Assembly: GCF_001045555.1 (NCBI RefSeq)
Contig: NZ_LFBU01000001.1
Coordinates: 1,240,001-1,304,000, forward strand
From: Marinobacter subterrani
Lineage (GTDB): Bacteria; Pseudomonadota; Gammaproteobacteria; Pseudomonadales; Oleiphilaceae
Direction: 5' to 3'
DNA length: 64,000 nucleotides
The notes under the pieces are model-generated. The model saw only the letters and a list, made by a program, of their open reading frames with translations. It was not told the origin of the DNA and did not search any database. The translations under genes and the position numbers were made by a program. Positions 56,661 through 64,000 of the stretch are shown here, in pieces; position 1 is the stretch's first letter, and the number at the start of each line of letters is the position of its first letter.

Positions 56661-57614
56661 ATGGCCATGACCGATTTTGAAGCCAACTCTTTCCACTGGC
56701 TGGTGGACATGCTGGAATCCGTCGAAGTGGGCCTGGTGGTGCTGGACCTGGATTTCCGCGTTCAAGCCTGGAACGGCTTCATGGAAAACCACAGCGGCAT
56801 CACCGCCAGCAAGATCCGGGATCAGGTGCTGTTCGATGTCTTCCCGGACATCCCCAAGGCCTGGCTGGCCCGAAAGGTAGACGCCGTTGCCCTGCTCAAT
56901 ACCCGGGCTTTTACCTCCTGGGAGCAGCGCCCTTACCTGTTCCGGTTCCGCAATACCCGGCCGATCACCGGCACCGAAGAATACATGTTCCAGAACCTCA
57001 CCATCAGCCCGCTCTCCGGGGTGACCGGAGAGGTCGAGAAAGTGTGCCTGATGGTGTACGACGTTACCGACATCGCCAGCAGCAAACGCGCCCTCGAGCG
57101 GGCCAATGAGCAACTGGCCACACTCAGCATGACCGACCGCCTCACCGGCCTGCTCAACCGCGGCACCTGGGAAAACCTGGTGGACGCCGAATTCGAACGC
57201 TACCGCCGCTACGGCCATACCACCAGCCTGGTGATGCTCGACATAGACCACTTCAAACCCGTCAACGACAGCCACGGCCATCTCGCCGGTGACGAGGTGA
57301 TCAAACACACCGCCAGCATCACCCGCAACGCCATCCGCCAGTCTGACAGCGCCGGCCGTTACGGCGGTGAAGAATTCGGCATCATCCTGCCGGAAACCGA
57401 TGCCGAAGGCGCGAGAATCATCTGCGAACGCATCCGGGAAAGTATTGAGCTGAGTGTCGTAGAAACCAGCGTGGCGCCGATTCGCTACACCATCAGCATT
57501 GGCATTGCCCAGCTTACCGACGAACCGGAAAACTACATGCAGTGGATGCAGCTGGCGGATGAGGCACTGTACGCGGCGAAAGAGGCCGGCCGGAACCGGG
57601 TGGTGGTGCGTTAA
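56661..57614 (+). CDS. PAS-GGDEF diguanylate cyclase
   Basis: 317 aa, no membrane segments. A PAS domain (about 10-140) joins through a helical linker to a GGDEF domain (about 150-317). The signature is intact (GGEEF), as are DIDHFKPVND and the NRGTWENL region. An inhibitory I-site RQSD lies 5 residues before GGEEF, so product feedback is expected. It makes c-di-GMP from GTP. It is coupled to the CheC-fused regulator, which would control or be controlled by it. Confidence 0.93.
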   Translation: MAMTDFEANSFHWLVDMLESVEVGLVVLDLDFRVQAWNGFMENHSGITASKIRDQVLFDVFPDIPKAWLARKVDAVALLNTRAFTSWEQRPYLFRFRNTRPITGTEEYMFQNLTISPLSGVTGEVEKVCLMVYDVTDIASSKRALERANEQLATLSMTDRLTGLLNRGTWENLVDAEFERYRRYGHTTSLVMLDIDHFKPVNDSHGHLAGDEVIKHTASITRNAIRQSDSAGRYGGEEFGIILPETDAEGARIICERIRESIELSVVETSVAPIRYTISIGIAQLTDEPENYMQWMQLADEALYAAKEAGRNRVVVR

Positions 57615-57617
57615 GTC

Positions 57618-57678
57618 GGGGTCAGATGAAATTGGGGTCAGATGAAAAGTTCATCTGACCCCAATTTCATCTGACCCC
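57618..57678. repeat. REP family A, double copy upstream of the transposase (A8)
   Basis: A perfect 61-bp palindrome, two units plus inverted copies with an AATT spacer. It starts 4 bp after the cyclase stop and 90 bp before the RAYT gene. Confidence 0.95.
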
Positions 57679-57767
57679 ATTTTCGAGATTGAGCTCACAA
57701 ATCCGGCGGATAAAACCCGGTAAGGTTTCATTGCTACGATCACCAACCGTCACAAGGATGTGATGCC

Positions 57768-58406
57768 ATGCCCAGACCAGGAAGGCTCTGCCCTCCCGGC
57801 GTGCCTCAGCACGTCATTCAACGCGGCAATAATCGCCAACCCATTTTCAGGGGGCGGGTCGATTATGCTTTTTATTCAAAACTGATGGAGCAATACGCGG
57901 AAGAACACGGCGTTGCCCTCCATGCCTGGGCGCTGATGACCAATCACGTTCACTTTCTTGCCACGCCCTCGGCAGAGCACAGCCTCTCGAACTTCATGCA
58001 ATCAATAGGGCGGCGTTACGTACGCTATTTCAACCGCCGCTATGACCGAACCGGCGGCCTGTGGGAAGGCCGATTTCGTTCCTGCCTGATTGACTCAGAG
58101 AACTACCTGCTCAGTTGCCAGCGCTACATCGAAATGAACCCGCTAAAAGCCGGCATGGTAAACAACCCGGAGGATTACTGGTGGACAAGCTATCAGTGCC
58201 ATGCACTTGGAAAGCCGAGTAATATGCACCAGCCTCACGAACTCTACCAGTGCCTGGCCAAAACCCCGGCCGACCGGAAGCGGCGCTACATACAGCTCTT
58301 TAACGTGCCCCTTCCCGATCACGTTGAGGCCAGCATAAGAAAGACGGTTAACAACGGAAAGCCGCTGGGCAGTGAGGAGTTTCGCCGCAGATTTGGAGAG
58401 AGATGA
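57768..58406 (+). CDS. REP-associated tyrosine transposase (RAYT), family A partner
   Basis: 212 aa Y1/HUH transposase. It begins MPRPGRLCPPGVPQHVIQRG. Metal-binding H60 and H62 (MTNHVHFLATPS) and catalytic Tyr120 (CQRYIEMNPLKAGM) are intact. It is flanked on both sides by family A palindromes, the right one beginning 5 bp after its stop codon. The stop itself lies in a truncated repeat half (AGATGAAATT). This flanking is the classic RAYT-REP arrangement and points to this protein as the maker or mover of family A. Confidence 0.93.
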   Translation: MPRPGRLCPPGVPQHVIQRGNNRQPIFRGRVDYAFYSKLMEQYAEEHGVALHAWALMTNHVHFLATPSAEHSLSNFMQSIGRRYVRYFNRRYDRTGGLWEGRFRSCLIDSENYLLSCQRYIEMNPLKAGMVNNPEDYWWTSYQCHALGKPSNMHQPHELYQCLAKTPADRKRRYIQLFNVPLPDHVEASIRKTVNNGKPLGSEEFRRRFGER

Positions 58407-58410
58407 AATT

Positions 58411-58439
58411 GGGGTCAGATGAACTTTTCATCTGACCCC
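58411..58439. repeat. REP family A, copy downstream of the transposase (A9)
   Basis: GGGGTCAGATGAA-CTT-TTCATCTGACCCC, perfect. It is preceded by a half copy that contains the RAYT stop codon. It lies 10 bp from the mvaT stop. Confidence 0.95.
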
Positions 58440-58449
58440 AAACTGGCGA

Positions 58450-58818
58450 TCAGTCCTGCTGCCAGCTCTGCACCGCTTCCTTGCCATGCTTCTCACGCCA
58501 CTCATTCAGAGTCTTGTGATTACCGCCACGGGTTTTAACCACTTCACCGGTATGCGGGTTCTTGTAGGTTTTCAACGGGCGCTTCGGGCGGGTGCCAGCG
58601 GTTGAATCGGCTTTGCCACCGGCCACAGAAGGATCAATTGCAGAAAGAATCTGAAGAACGTCTTTGGGAGACTTGTCGTATGTCTTCATCAGATCGCGGA
58701 CTTTATTTTCAAAATCCAGCTCCTTTTTCAGGGACTGGTCTTTTTCGAGTTGTTCCAACTCTACCGCGAGCTTTTCCATAAGCTGTTTTTTCTGATAATA
58801 ATCGTTAATCTTTGCCAT
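58450..58818 (-). CDS. mvaT: MvaT-family H-NS-like nucleoid protein
   Basis: 122 aa. The N-terminal coiled coil (about 5-60, LMEKLAVELEQLEKDQSLKKELDFE) mediates oligomerisation. The C-terminal DNA-binding domain (about 80-122) has KTYKNPHTGEVVKTRGGNHKTLNEW, with R-GGN contacting AT-rich minor groove. Such proteins silence AT-rich, foreign and surface genes. It lies next to the pseudaminic acid cluster. AAGG lies 10 bases before the ATG, and the upstream DNA (58819-58930) is AT-rich as is usual for autoregulated H-NS genes. Confidence 0.92.
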   Translation of the reverse strand: MAKINDYYQKKQLMEKLAVELEQLEKDQSLKKELDFENKVRDLMKTYDKSPKDVLQILSAIDPSVAGGKADSTAGTRPKRPLKTYKNPHTGEVVKTRGGNHKTLNEWREKHGKEAVQSWQQD

Positions 58819-58933
58819 GGAATTAAAACCTTATTTATATAGGGGTTTTAAAATCTGATTGAATTTGACTGAGAGTCGGAACTGATAATATACAAATCCA
58901 GGTATTTTGGCAAAATCATTTATGATAATTAAT

Positions 58934-58963
58934 AAAAAGCCGGTCAATCTGACCGGCTTTTTG
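58934..58963. terminator. terminator after tviB
   Basis: AAAAAGCCGGTCA / TGACCGGCTTTTT, a perfect GC-rich stem with A and T runs. It can serve the minus-strand sugar operon and insulate mvaT. Confidence 0.9.
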
Positions 58964-58987
58964 AACGTAACTGGTCAAATAACAGAC

Positions 58988-60250
58988 TTACAATCTGAGG
59001 TCTGCTTCACCTAGGGGCAGCACACCCTTCAGATCAAACAATACACCACCGTCTTTTAAATAAGCCCGGAGTTCTGTTGAAGACTTTCCGGCATATTCCC
59101 GGTGTGGCACCGCAAGAAACACCGCCTCATAGTCACCGGCTTTCGGGGTATTCACTAAAGAAATACCATACTCATGCAAGGCTTCCTCATTATCCGCCCA
59201 GCAATCGGTAACATCCACCGAACACCCGAAATCTTTGAGCTCACGGATAACATCCACCACCCGGGTATTGCGTAAATCCGGGCAATTCTCCTTAAAGGTC
59301 AGGCCCATCACCAAAACCTTTGAAGACGCAACGGTATGGCCTGTTTTGATCATTGCCTTGATAAGTTCCGCAGCGGCATACGGGCCCATATTGTCATTTA
59401 CCCGACGGCCGGCAAGGATAATTTCCGGGTGATACCCGATAGCCTGGGCTTTATGAGTGAGATAATACGGGTCCACACCAATACAATGCCCGCCAACGAG
59501 GCCAGGTTTGAAGGGCAGGAAATTCCATTTGGTAGCAGCGGCCGCCAGCACTTCATGAGTATCAATCTTCAACCGCGCGAAGATCATTGAAAGCTCATTC
59601 ATCAGCGCAATGTTCAGATCACGTTGGGTATTCTCGATAACCTTAGCCGCTTCAGCCACCTTGATGGAACTGGCCTTGTGGGTACCGGCCGTAATAATGC
59701 TCGAATAAAGCGCATCCACTTCACTGGCAATCTCCGGAGTGGAACCGGAAGTGACTTTCATAATGGTCGCCACCCGATGCTCCTTATCACCCGGATTAAT
59801 CCGCTCCGGGCTATAACCGGCAAAGAAGTCCTGATTAAATACCAGCCCGGAAACCTTCTCCAGAACCGGCACACAGACCTCCTCCGTTGCCCCGGGATAT
59901 ACCGTGGATTCGTAAATCACGATATCGCCCTTTTTCAGAACCCGGCCCACCGTTTCACTGGCTTTTACCAGCGGCGTTAAATCCGGCGTTTTGAATTCGT
60001 CAATGGGCGTGGGCACCGTCACAATATATATCTGGCAATCGCGAATGCCTTCCAGATCGTCGGTAAACGATAACCCTGATGAGACGGCCAATTCCTCCCG
60101 GGATACTTCCCGGGTAAAATCAACACCGTCTTTGAGGTCCGCAATGCGTTTACCGTTGATATCGAAGCCGACGACTTCCCGTTTTTCACCGAAAGCGGCG
60201 GCCAGGGGGAGACCGACGTAGCCTAAACCGATGACTGCAATTTTTTTCAT
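58988..60250 (-). CDS. UDP-N-acetyl-hexosamine C6 dehydrogenase (TviB/WbpA-like)
   Basis: 420 aa. N-terminal Rossmann GLGYVGLPLA, ESTVYPGATEEVC, catalytic Cys in GGHCIGVDPYYL (about 260), and C-terminal GLTFKENCPDLRNT are the UDP-sugar dehydrogenase family signature; this is the TviB subgroup. It oxidises UDP-GlcNAc (or -GalNAc) to the uronic acid with two NAD+. It lies 226 bp after pseI on the same strand; that gap holds only a GGCCAAG/CTTGGCC hairpin without T-run. The product belongs to a polysaccharide pathway, probably O-antigen or capsule, and not to Pse synthesis itself. Confidence 0.9.
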   Translation of the reverse strand: MKKIAVIGLGYVGLPLAAAFGEKREVVGFDINGKRIADLKDGVDFTREVSREELAVSSGLSFTDDLEGIRDCQIYIVTVPTPIDEFKTPDLTPLVKASETVGRVLKKGDIVIYESTVYPGATEEVCVPVLEKVSGLVFNQDFFAGYSPERINPGDKEHRVATIMKVTSGSTPEIASEVDALYSSIITAGTHKASSIKVAEAAKVIENTQRDLNIALMNELSMIFARLKIDTHEVLAAAATKWNFLPFKPGLVGGHCIGVDPYYLTHKAQAIGYHPEIILAGRRVNDNMGPYAAAELIKAMIKTGHTVASSKVLVMGLTFKENCPDLRNTRVVDVIRELKDFGCSVDVTDCWADNEEALHEYGISLVNTPKAGDYEAVFLAVPHREYAGKSSTELRAYLKDGGVLFDLKGVLPLGEADLRL

Positions 60251-60476
60251 TTGAAATCCTTTCCCAAGAAATTAACCCGGCGTCGTTTCGCGCTATCCAG
60301 TTGGGATAATTATGTCTGTACCGGGCGGGGATTGAAAATATCTTTTCAAGGCCTGCTAAGCTTCTGGTCACCTGGCAGCAGATATGTTCGCTGGGGAAAT
60401 CGAAAACATGCTTAAACGTCCTTGTGACTGCTATCACTTGCCTCTCGGGCCAAGTGCTTTGGGCTTGGCCTCCAAC

Positions 60477-61532
60477 CTACTGGTAGTCAGATTCCTTAAC
60501 CGGAGAATTTCTGCTGATGTCCTGTGTAGCAACCTTACCAATAATGCTTTTGAGGTATTTCGGCGCCAGTCCGAAGCCCGGGCGAACACTTCGTATATCA
60601 TCACCAGTTATCACTTTGCCCGCTTTGATATCATTCACAAAGTACAGAGAGCGGCGAAACAGCGCATTCCCCTGTTCGCTGGATTTTCGCCCGTAATCCA
60701 CCTTGCCCAGAGCCTTCCAGGCCGTCTTGCTATTTTGACAAAGCGCCTTCATATCCGCAGGTTCTAGTGAAAAACTGTCATCCGGGCCACCGCCAGACCG
60801 GTCAAGGGTAAAGTGCTTCTCAATGATGGAAGCTCCCAGAACAACACTGGCAATTGCGGTTGTATTGTCCAGCGTGTGGTCAGACAAACCGGTTACCAGC
60901 CCAAAACGCTGTTGCATATCCACGATGGTGCGCAGGTTATAGTCCTCCGCTGGTGCAGGGTAGCCACTTACACAGTGGAGGATAGCCAACTGGTTACAAC
61001 CCGCTCCCCGTGCTGCATTGATGGCTTCCTGAATCTCTTCAGCGTTTGCCATTCCCGTGGAAATAATCATCGGTTTGCCGGTGCGAGCCACGTACTCTAT
61101 CAACGGCAAGTCTACGGCCTCGAAAGAGGCTATCTTGTAAGCTGGCGCGCCCAGATCCTCGAGCAGGTCAACTGCAGTGGTATCAAACGGAGAACTGAAA
61201 ATCGTGATCCCCCGCTCCCGGGCACGATCGAAAAGTGGCTTGTGCCACTCCCAAGGCATATGGGCCTCTTCATACAATTCATAAAGCGTTCGTCCGTCCC
61301 ACAACCCGCCCTTGATTTTGAAGTCGTCATCGTCGGAATCGAGTGTGATGGTATCGGGCCTGTAAGTTTGTAACTTCACAGCGTCCGCGCCAGCCTCAAC
61401 CGCCTCATCAATGATTTTCAGGGCGGTTTCGAGCTTGCCATTATGATTGGCAGACAGCTCTGCAATAATGAAGGGACTGTGCTTCTGCCCTATTTTACAT
61501 CCGGCGATTTCAATTTCTGGCCATTCATTCAT
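60477..61532 (-). CDS. pseI: pseudaminic acid synthase PseI
   Basis: 351 aa from the ATG at 61532. NeuB-like barrel (about 15-270: IIAELSANHNGKLETA, AVKLQTYRPDT, ASFEAVDLPLI) and C-terminal SAF/antifreeze-like domain (about 290-350, RSLYFVNDIKAG). LQTYRPDTIT and SGGGPDDSFSLEP favour Pse over sialic acid synthase. It condenses 6-deoxy-AltdiNAc with phosphoenolpyruvate to Pse. It overlaps pseH by 8 bp. Confidence 0.93.
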   Translation of the reverse strand: MNEWPEIEIAGCKIGQKHSPFIIAELSANHNGKLETALKIIDEAVEAGADAVKLQTYRPDTITLDSDDDDFKIKGGLWDGRTLYELYEEAHMPWEWHKPLFDRARERGITIFSSPFDTTAVDLLEDLGAPAYKIASFEAVDLPLIEYVARTGKPMIISTGMANAEEIQEAINAARGAGCNQLAILHCVSGYPAPAEDYNLRTIVDMQQRFGLVTGLSDHTLDNTTAIASVVLGASIIEKHFTLDRSGGGPDDSFSLEPADMKALCQNSKTAWKALGKVDYGRKSSEQGNALFRRSLYFVNDIKAGKVITGDDIRSVRPGFGLAPKYLKSIIGKVATQDISRNSPVKESDYQ

Positions 61533-62097
61533 CAGACGCACCCAACATTCTCAGAATTCTTTCCACCATCAGATCCCTTTTTTCCGACCAGTCCGTGGCC
61601 AGCAGTCCCAGGCAATAAATATCGACGAATTCACCATCGACTTTATGTTGCTCCCTGAGAATTCCTTCAACGTGAAACCCGAATTTCTGATGTAATCTGA
61701 TTACACCATCATTGAAAGCCAAGACTTCGCAGCAAAGCTTGTGGAGATTCAAAGCCCCAAACGCATAATCCAGCGCAAGCATCTCCATGCGGCTCCCGGT
61801 TCCACGCGGAGCCTCCGGTGCAGCATAGAACGCCCATGAGGCATTCCTATTTTCCTGGTCGATCTGGCTGAAGCCAACAATGCCCTGAGCCAGCCCCTGG
61901 AACTCGTACATGAAATATTTGCAGGCATCGCTTTCTCTGGCTCGCTCCCACCACCGCATGTGCTCATCGAGAGAGATTATATGGCGCGTGTACATATTCT
62001 GCCGAACAGCCGGCTCATTCCGCCACGAAAGCATGAGCTTGAGCTCGTTTTCATTGATGTCCCTGAGACACCCTAATTTTTTATTCTCGTAATTCAT
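61525..62097 (-). CDS. pseH: UDP-4-amino-4,6-dideoxy-AltNAc N-acetyltransferase PseH
   Basis: 190 aa GNAT-fold enzyme. LSWRNEPAVRQNMYT at the N-terminus, GTGSRMEMLALDYAF (acetyl-CoA site) and HQKFGFHVEGILREQ follow the PseH pattern. The ATG at 62097 follows GGGGGTG. It N-acetylates C4 of the UDP-amino sugar using acetyl-CoA. It overlaps pseG by 17 bp and pseI by 8 bp, indicating tight coupling. Confidence 0.92.
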   Translation of the reverse strand: MNYENKKLGCLRDINENELKLMLSWRNEPAVRQNMYTRHIISLDEHMRWWERARESDACKYFMYEFQGLAQGIVGFSQIDQENRNASWAFYAAPEAPRGTGSRMEMLALDYAFGALNLHKLCCEVLAFNDGVIRLHQKFGFHVEGILREQHKVDGEFVDIYCLGLLATDWSEKRDLMVERILRMLGASDE

Positions 62098-63214
62098 GAT
62101 CACCCCCTAACTCGAGCAAGGTAGCGACAACCCGGAATACACCCTGCCCATCGGTTGTTGCAGCAGCAGCCTTGGACATTGCTATCAACTGACCCGGGCA
62201 TGAATCAATGTCTTTCAGAACTCCAATAAGGGAGTCTTCAAAACGCTCTCCGCTCTCCAGGATCCTTACCGCTCCGGTTCCCTCAAGTTCACGGGCCGCA
62301 AAAACCTGATTCTCCGCAACAACAACCATCGCAGAAGGCAAACCAAGACAGCACCTTTCCCAAATCGAAGAACCGGCGGCCCCAATTACAAAGTCCTGTT
62401 GCTCCATCACCTCAGCCATGTTTCCGATGCCTACAAGAACTTCTACTTTCAGTTTTATGGAGCCTGCCAGCCTTCCGATATCCTCAACCCATGGAGAAGA
62501 AGGCCCCATAACAACCGTCACGTTCTTTTCCTGATACCACTCCAGAGAATCCAGTACTCTCAGGGCGCGATGAGTGAGATTATCCTGATCGACACCACCT
62601 ATACTGATGAGCATATTCTGAAGCTTTGGCCGAATCCGTCTCTGCAAACTGGAATAACGCAGTTCAGAGAATTCCGGGCGCAATAATGAGAAATGGGCGC
62701 CGCACAGCAATCTCGCTTCAGGAGGAACTAGTTTCCGGTAGCTGGCAGGCAAACGACCGTAGGTTTGGTCCAGCAACAAATCGCAGTCGTGCTCCCGATC
62801 CGCAAGATCATCAATCACCATCAGGCGTTTTGCGCAGCCGGAAACGAGCGATTCCCAGCGATAATCCAGGGCATAGTGATCAACCACCAGCCAATCAAGA
62901 TCCATTCCAGCCAGGGCCGCGAGAGTTCCAGAGGCATCCGTTATCCAACCGGTTCCCAGCCAGGAGGCATGGGGTGACTCATTGTCAGAGGGGCTCGCAT
63001 TAACATCAGGTTCAACCGGTGAAAGCACCAACACCTGATGCCCTCTGGCACTCACCACAGCCTCAAGGCTCCCCGGTTTTTCGCGCATTACGAAATAACA
63101 CCGGGCACCCGCCTCTGCCAACGCATCTGCCAGGGTAAGACAGCGCATAACGTGGCCGGATCCAATCAGCGTGGACGCATCGACCCGAAAGGCAATCGAA
63201 AGCGAATCACTCAT
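62081..63214 (-). CDS. pseG: UDP-2,4-diacetamido-2,4,6-trideoxy-L-altrose hydrolase PseG
   Basis: 377 aa, GT-B fold like MurG. IGSGHVMRCLTLADAL binds the sugar with the catalytic His, and VVDHYALDYRWE, ISIGGVDQDN and GAAGSSIWERCCLGLP form the nucleotide site. It releases UDP to give free 6-deoxy-AltdiNAc for PseI. It overlaps both neighbours (8 and 17 bp). Confidence 0.92.
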   Translation of the reverse strand: MSDSLSIAFRVDASTLIGSGHVMRCLTLADALAEAGARCYFVMREKPGSLEAVVSARGHQVLVLSPVEPDVNASPSDNESPHASWLGTGWITDASGTLAALAGMDLDWLVVDHYALDYRWESLVSGCAKRLMVIDDLADREHDCDLLLDQTYGRLPASYRKLVPPEARLLCGAHFSLLRPEFSELRYSSLQRRIRPKLQNMLISIGGVDQDNLTHRALRVLDSLEWYQEKNVTVVMGPSSPWVEDIGRLAGSIKLKVEVLVGIGNMAEVMEQQDFVIGAAGSSIWERCCLGLPSAMVVVAENQVFAARELEGTGAVRILESGERFEDSLIGVLKDIDSCPGQLIAMSKAAAATTDGQGVFRVVATLLELGGDHELRE

Positions 63215-63908
63215 TGCGCGCCCGGGCCCTCACGGCTTCGAACAGGTATTCCGCTGATTCCCAGTCCTCCAGCGTATCCACATCCTGCACACGATACCTG
63301 GGAATCGGAACCCCGAGGGAGTCCGGCCCAAATATAACCCGCTCCTCAAGCCAGGCCTCTGCGGTCCCCCAATAGAACTGCCCGGCATCGTGCCAGGCTT
63401 CTTCCAGATCCTGGGAGCGCGTTGAAAACTGTTCGGGATGAATCATTTCTACCCTGCAGCCATCAATCAGGCGCAGTGCCCGCTGAATGGGAAAGGCATA
63501 GCTGGTCACAGAAAACGCAAAGCTGCAACCGGCCGCTTTAAGCCGGCGCTCTCCTTCCTTCAGGTCTGAAAGCGTCACAAATGGGGCCGTGGCATAAATA
63601 CAGCAGGCAAGATCGACAGGGTGGCCCGCCTCTAAAAACCACTCTACCGCGTGCCGGATAACCGGGAGAGTCCCGGTGTAATCGTCCGAAAGACTCGCCG
63701 GCCGCCTGAACGGCACAGTCGCTCCATATTTCCGGGCAAACTCGGCGATCTGCTCGTCATCGGTTGAAACAATCACCTCGTCAAAACAACCGCTGGCGCG
63801 AGCAGCCTCAATGGACCAGGCAATCATCGGCTTACCACAAAAATCACGGATGTTTTTGCCCGGAATCCGTTTGCTGCCTCCGCGGGCCGGAATAATAGCA
63901 ACGTTCAT
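63207..63908 (-). CDS. pseF: pseudaminic acid cytidylyltransferase PseF
   Basis: 233 aa. The N-terminal ARGGSKRIPGKNIRDFCGKPM is the CMP-sugar synthetase phosphate loop, followed by STDDEQIAEFARKYGATVPF. It activates Pse with CTP to CMP-Pse, the donor for flagellin glycosylation. It overlaps pseC by 4 bp (ATGA) and pseG by 8 bp. Confidence 0.93.
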   Translation of the reverse strand: MNVAIIPARGGSKRIPGKNIRDFCGKPMIAWSIEAARASGCFDEVIVSTDDEQIAEFARKYGATVPFRRPASLSDDYTGTLPVIRHAVEWFLEAGHPVDLACCIYATAPFVTLSDLKEGERRLKAAGCSFAFSVTSYAFPIQRALRLIDGCRVEMIHPEQFSTRSQDLEEAWHDAGQFYWGTAEAWLEERVIFGPDSLGVPIPRYRVQDVDTLEDWESAEYLFEAVRARARNE

Positions 63909-64000
63909 ACCTTCAAAGCCTGCTTCAGCGCCGCAACTACCGCATCTTGCTGGTCGAAGGTCAAGCCATGGAACATGGGAATGCTGATCGCATCGCGGTA
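63905..64000 (-). CDS. pseC: PseC aminotransferase, C-terminal end (partial)
   Basis: The window edge holds the last 31 codons on the minus strand. They read YRDAISIPMFHGLTFDQQDAV-type residues and end LKQALKV-stop, a typical DegT/PseC C-terminus (UDP-4-keto-6-deoxy-AltNAc transaminase). Its stop overlaps the pseF start by 4 bp. The rest, and presumably pseB, lie to the right. Confidence 0.8.
   Translation of the reverse strand, partial: YRDAISIPMFHGLTFDQQDAVVAALKQALKV

Overview
The window is high-GC gammaproteobacterial chromosome. Gene content and order (fliC-flaG-fliD-fliS, TamA/TamB, gspN-C-D, an MvaT-type H-NS protein, FabG4/FadI-like pair, purEK-sodB, groESL with a sigma-32 promoter) fit a Marinobacter-like marine heterotroph. 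That genus call is an inference from protein families, not from a search. No prophage, plasmid, complete insertion sequence or CRISPR array is visible.

Layout. 0-11 kb: an amidoligase/glutamine-amidotransferase pair, a SIMPL protein, tamB-tamA on the minus strand, a voltage-sensor-like membrane protein, an amidase and an initiator tRNA. 11-20 kb: divergent thiolase and FabG-like reductase, a tRNA-Val/Asp/Val cluster, a lipoprotein, a membrane coiled-coil protein, purE-purK and sodB. 20-32 kb: a degenerate-GGDEF/EAL protein, lemA with an M48 protease, gspN-C-D, groES-groEL and fxsA. 32-40 kb: an SDR, a repeat-rich strip with a REP-associated transposase, an ATL protein, an AmpG-like permease, yajQ, a response regulator, a candidate small RNA, an AraC regulator and argG. 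40-53 kb: fliS, fliD, three flagellins, flaG and a flaG remnant, a Maf-type flagellin glycosyltransferase and a TPR/methyltransferase-like protein. 53-64 kb: sbcB, a secreted protein, a CheC-fused response regulator with a diguanylate cyclase, a second REP transposase, mvaT, and tviB-pseI-H-G-F-(C) for pseudaminic acid.

The motility half reads as one programme. Flagellins are exported, FliS and FliD chaperone and cap them, Pse enzymes make CMP-pseudaminic acid, and Maf is the likely transferase onto flagellin. Promoters matching sigma-28 (fliD, one flagellin) and sigma-54 (a divergent flagellin) are readable. Several c-di-GMP-related proteins and a CheC-like regulator lie nearby.

The most unusual signal is in the non-coding DNA. 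Three families of palindromic repeats are interleaved. Family A (GGGGTCAGATGAA) flanks one REP-associated tyrosine transposase and has 9 loci. Family B (GTCGGATTACG...AATCCGACCTAC) surrounds a second such transposase and has about 13 copies. Family C has five 108-116 bp elements with a conserved core of about 54 bp inside 27-29 bp, almost perfectly complementary arms whose sequence is different in every copy. Internal core hairpins show compensatory changes. I cannot assign family C to a described class.
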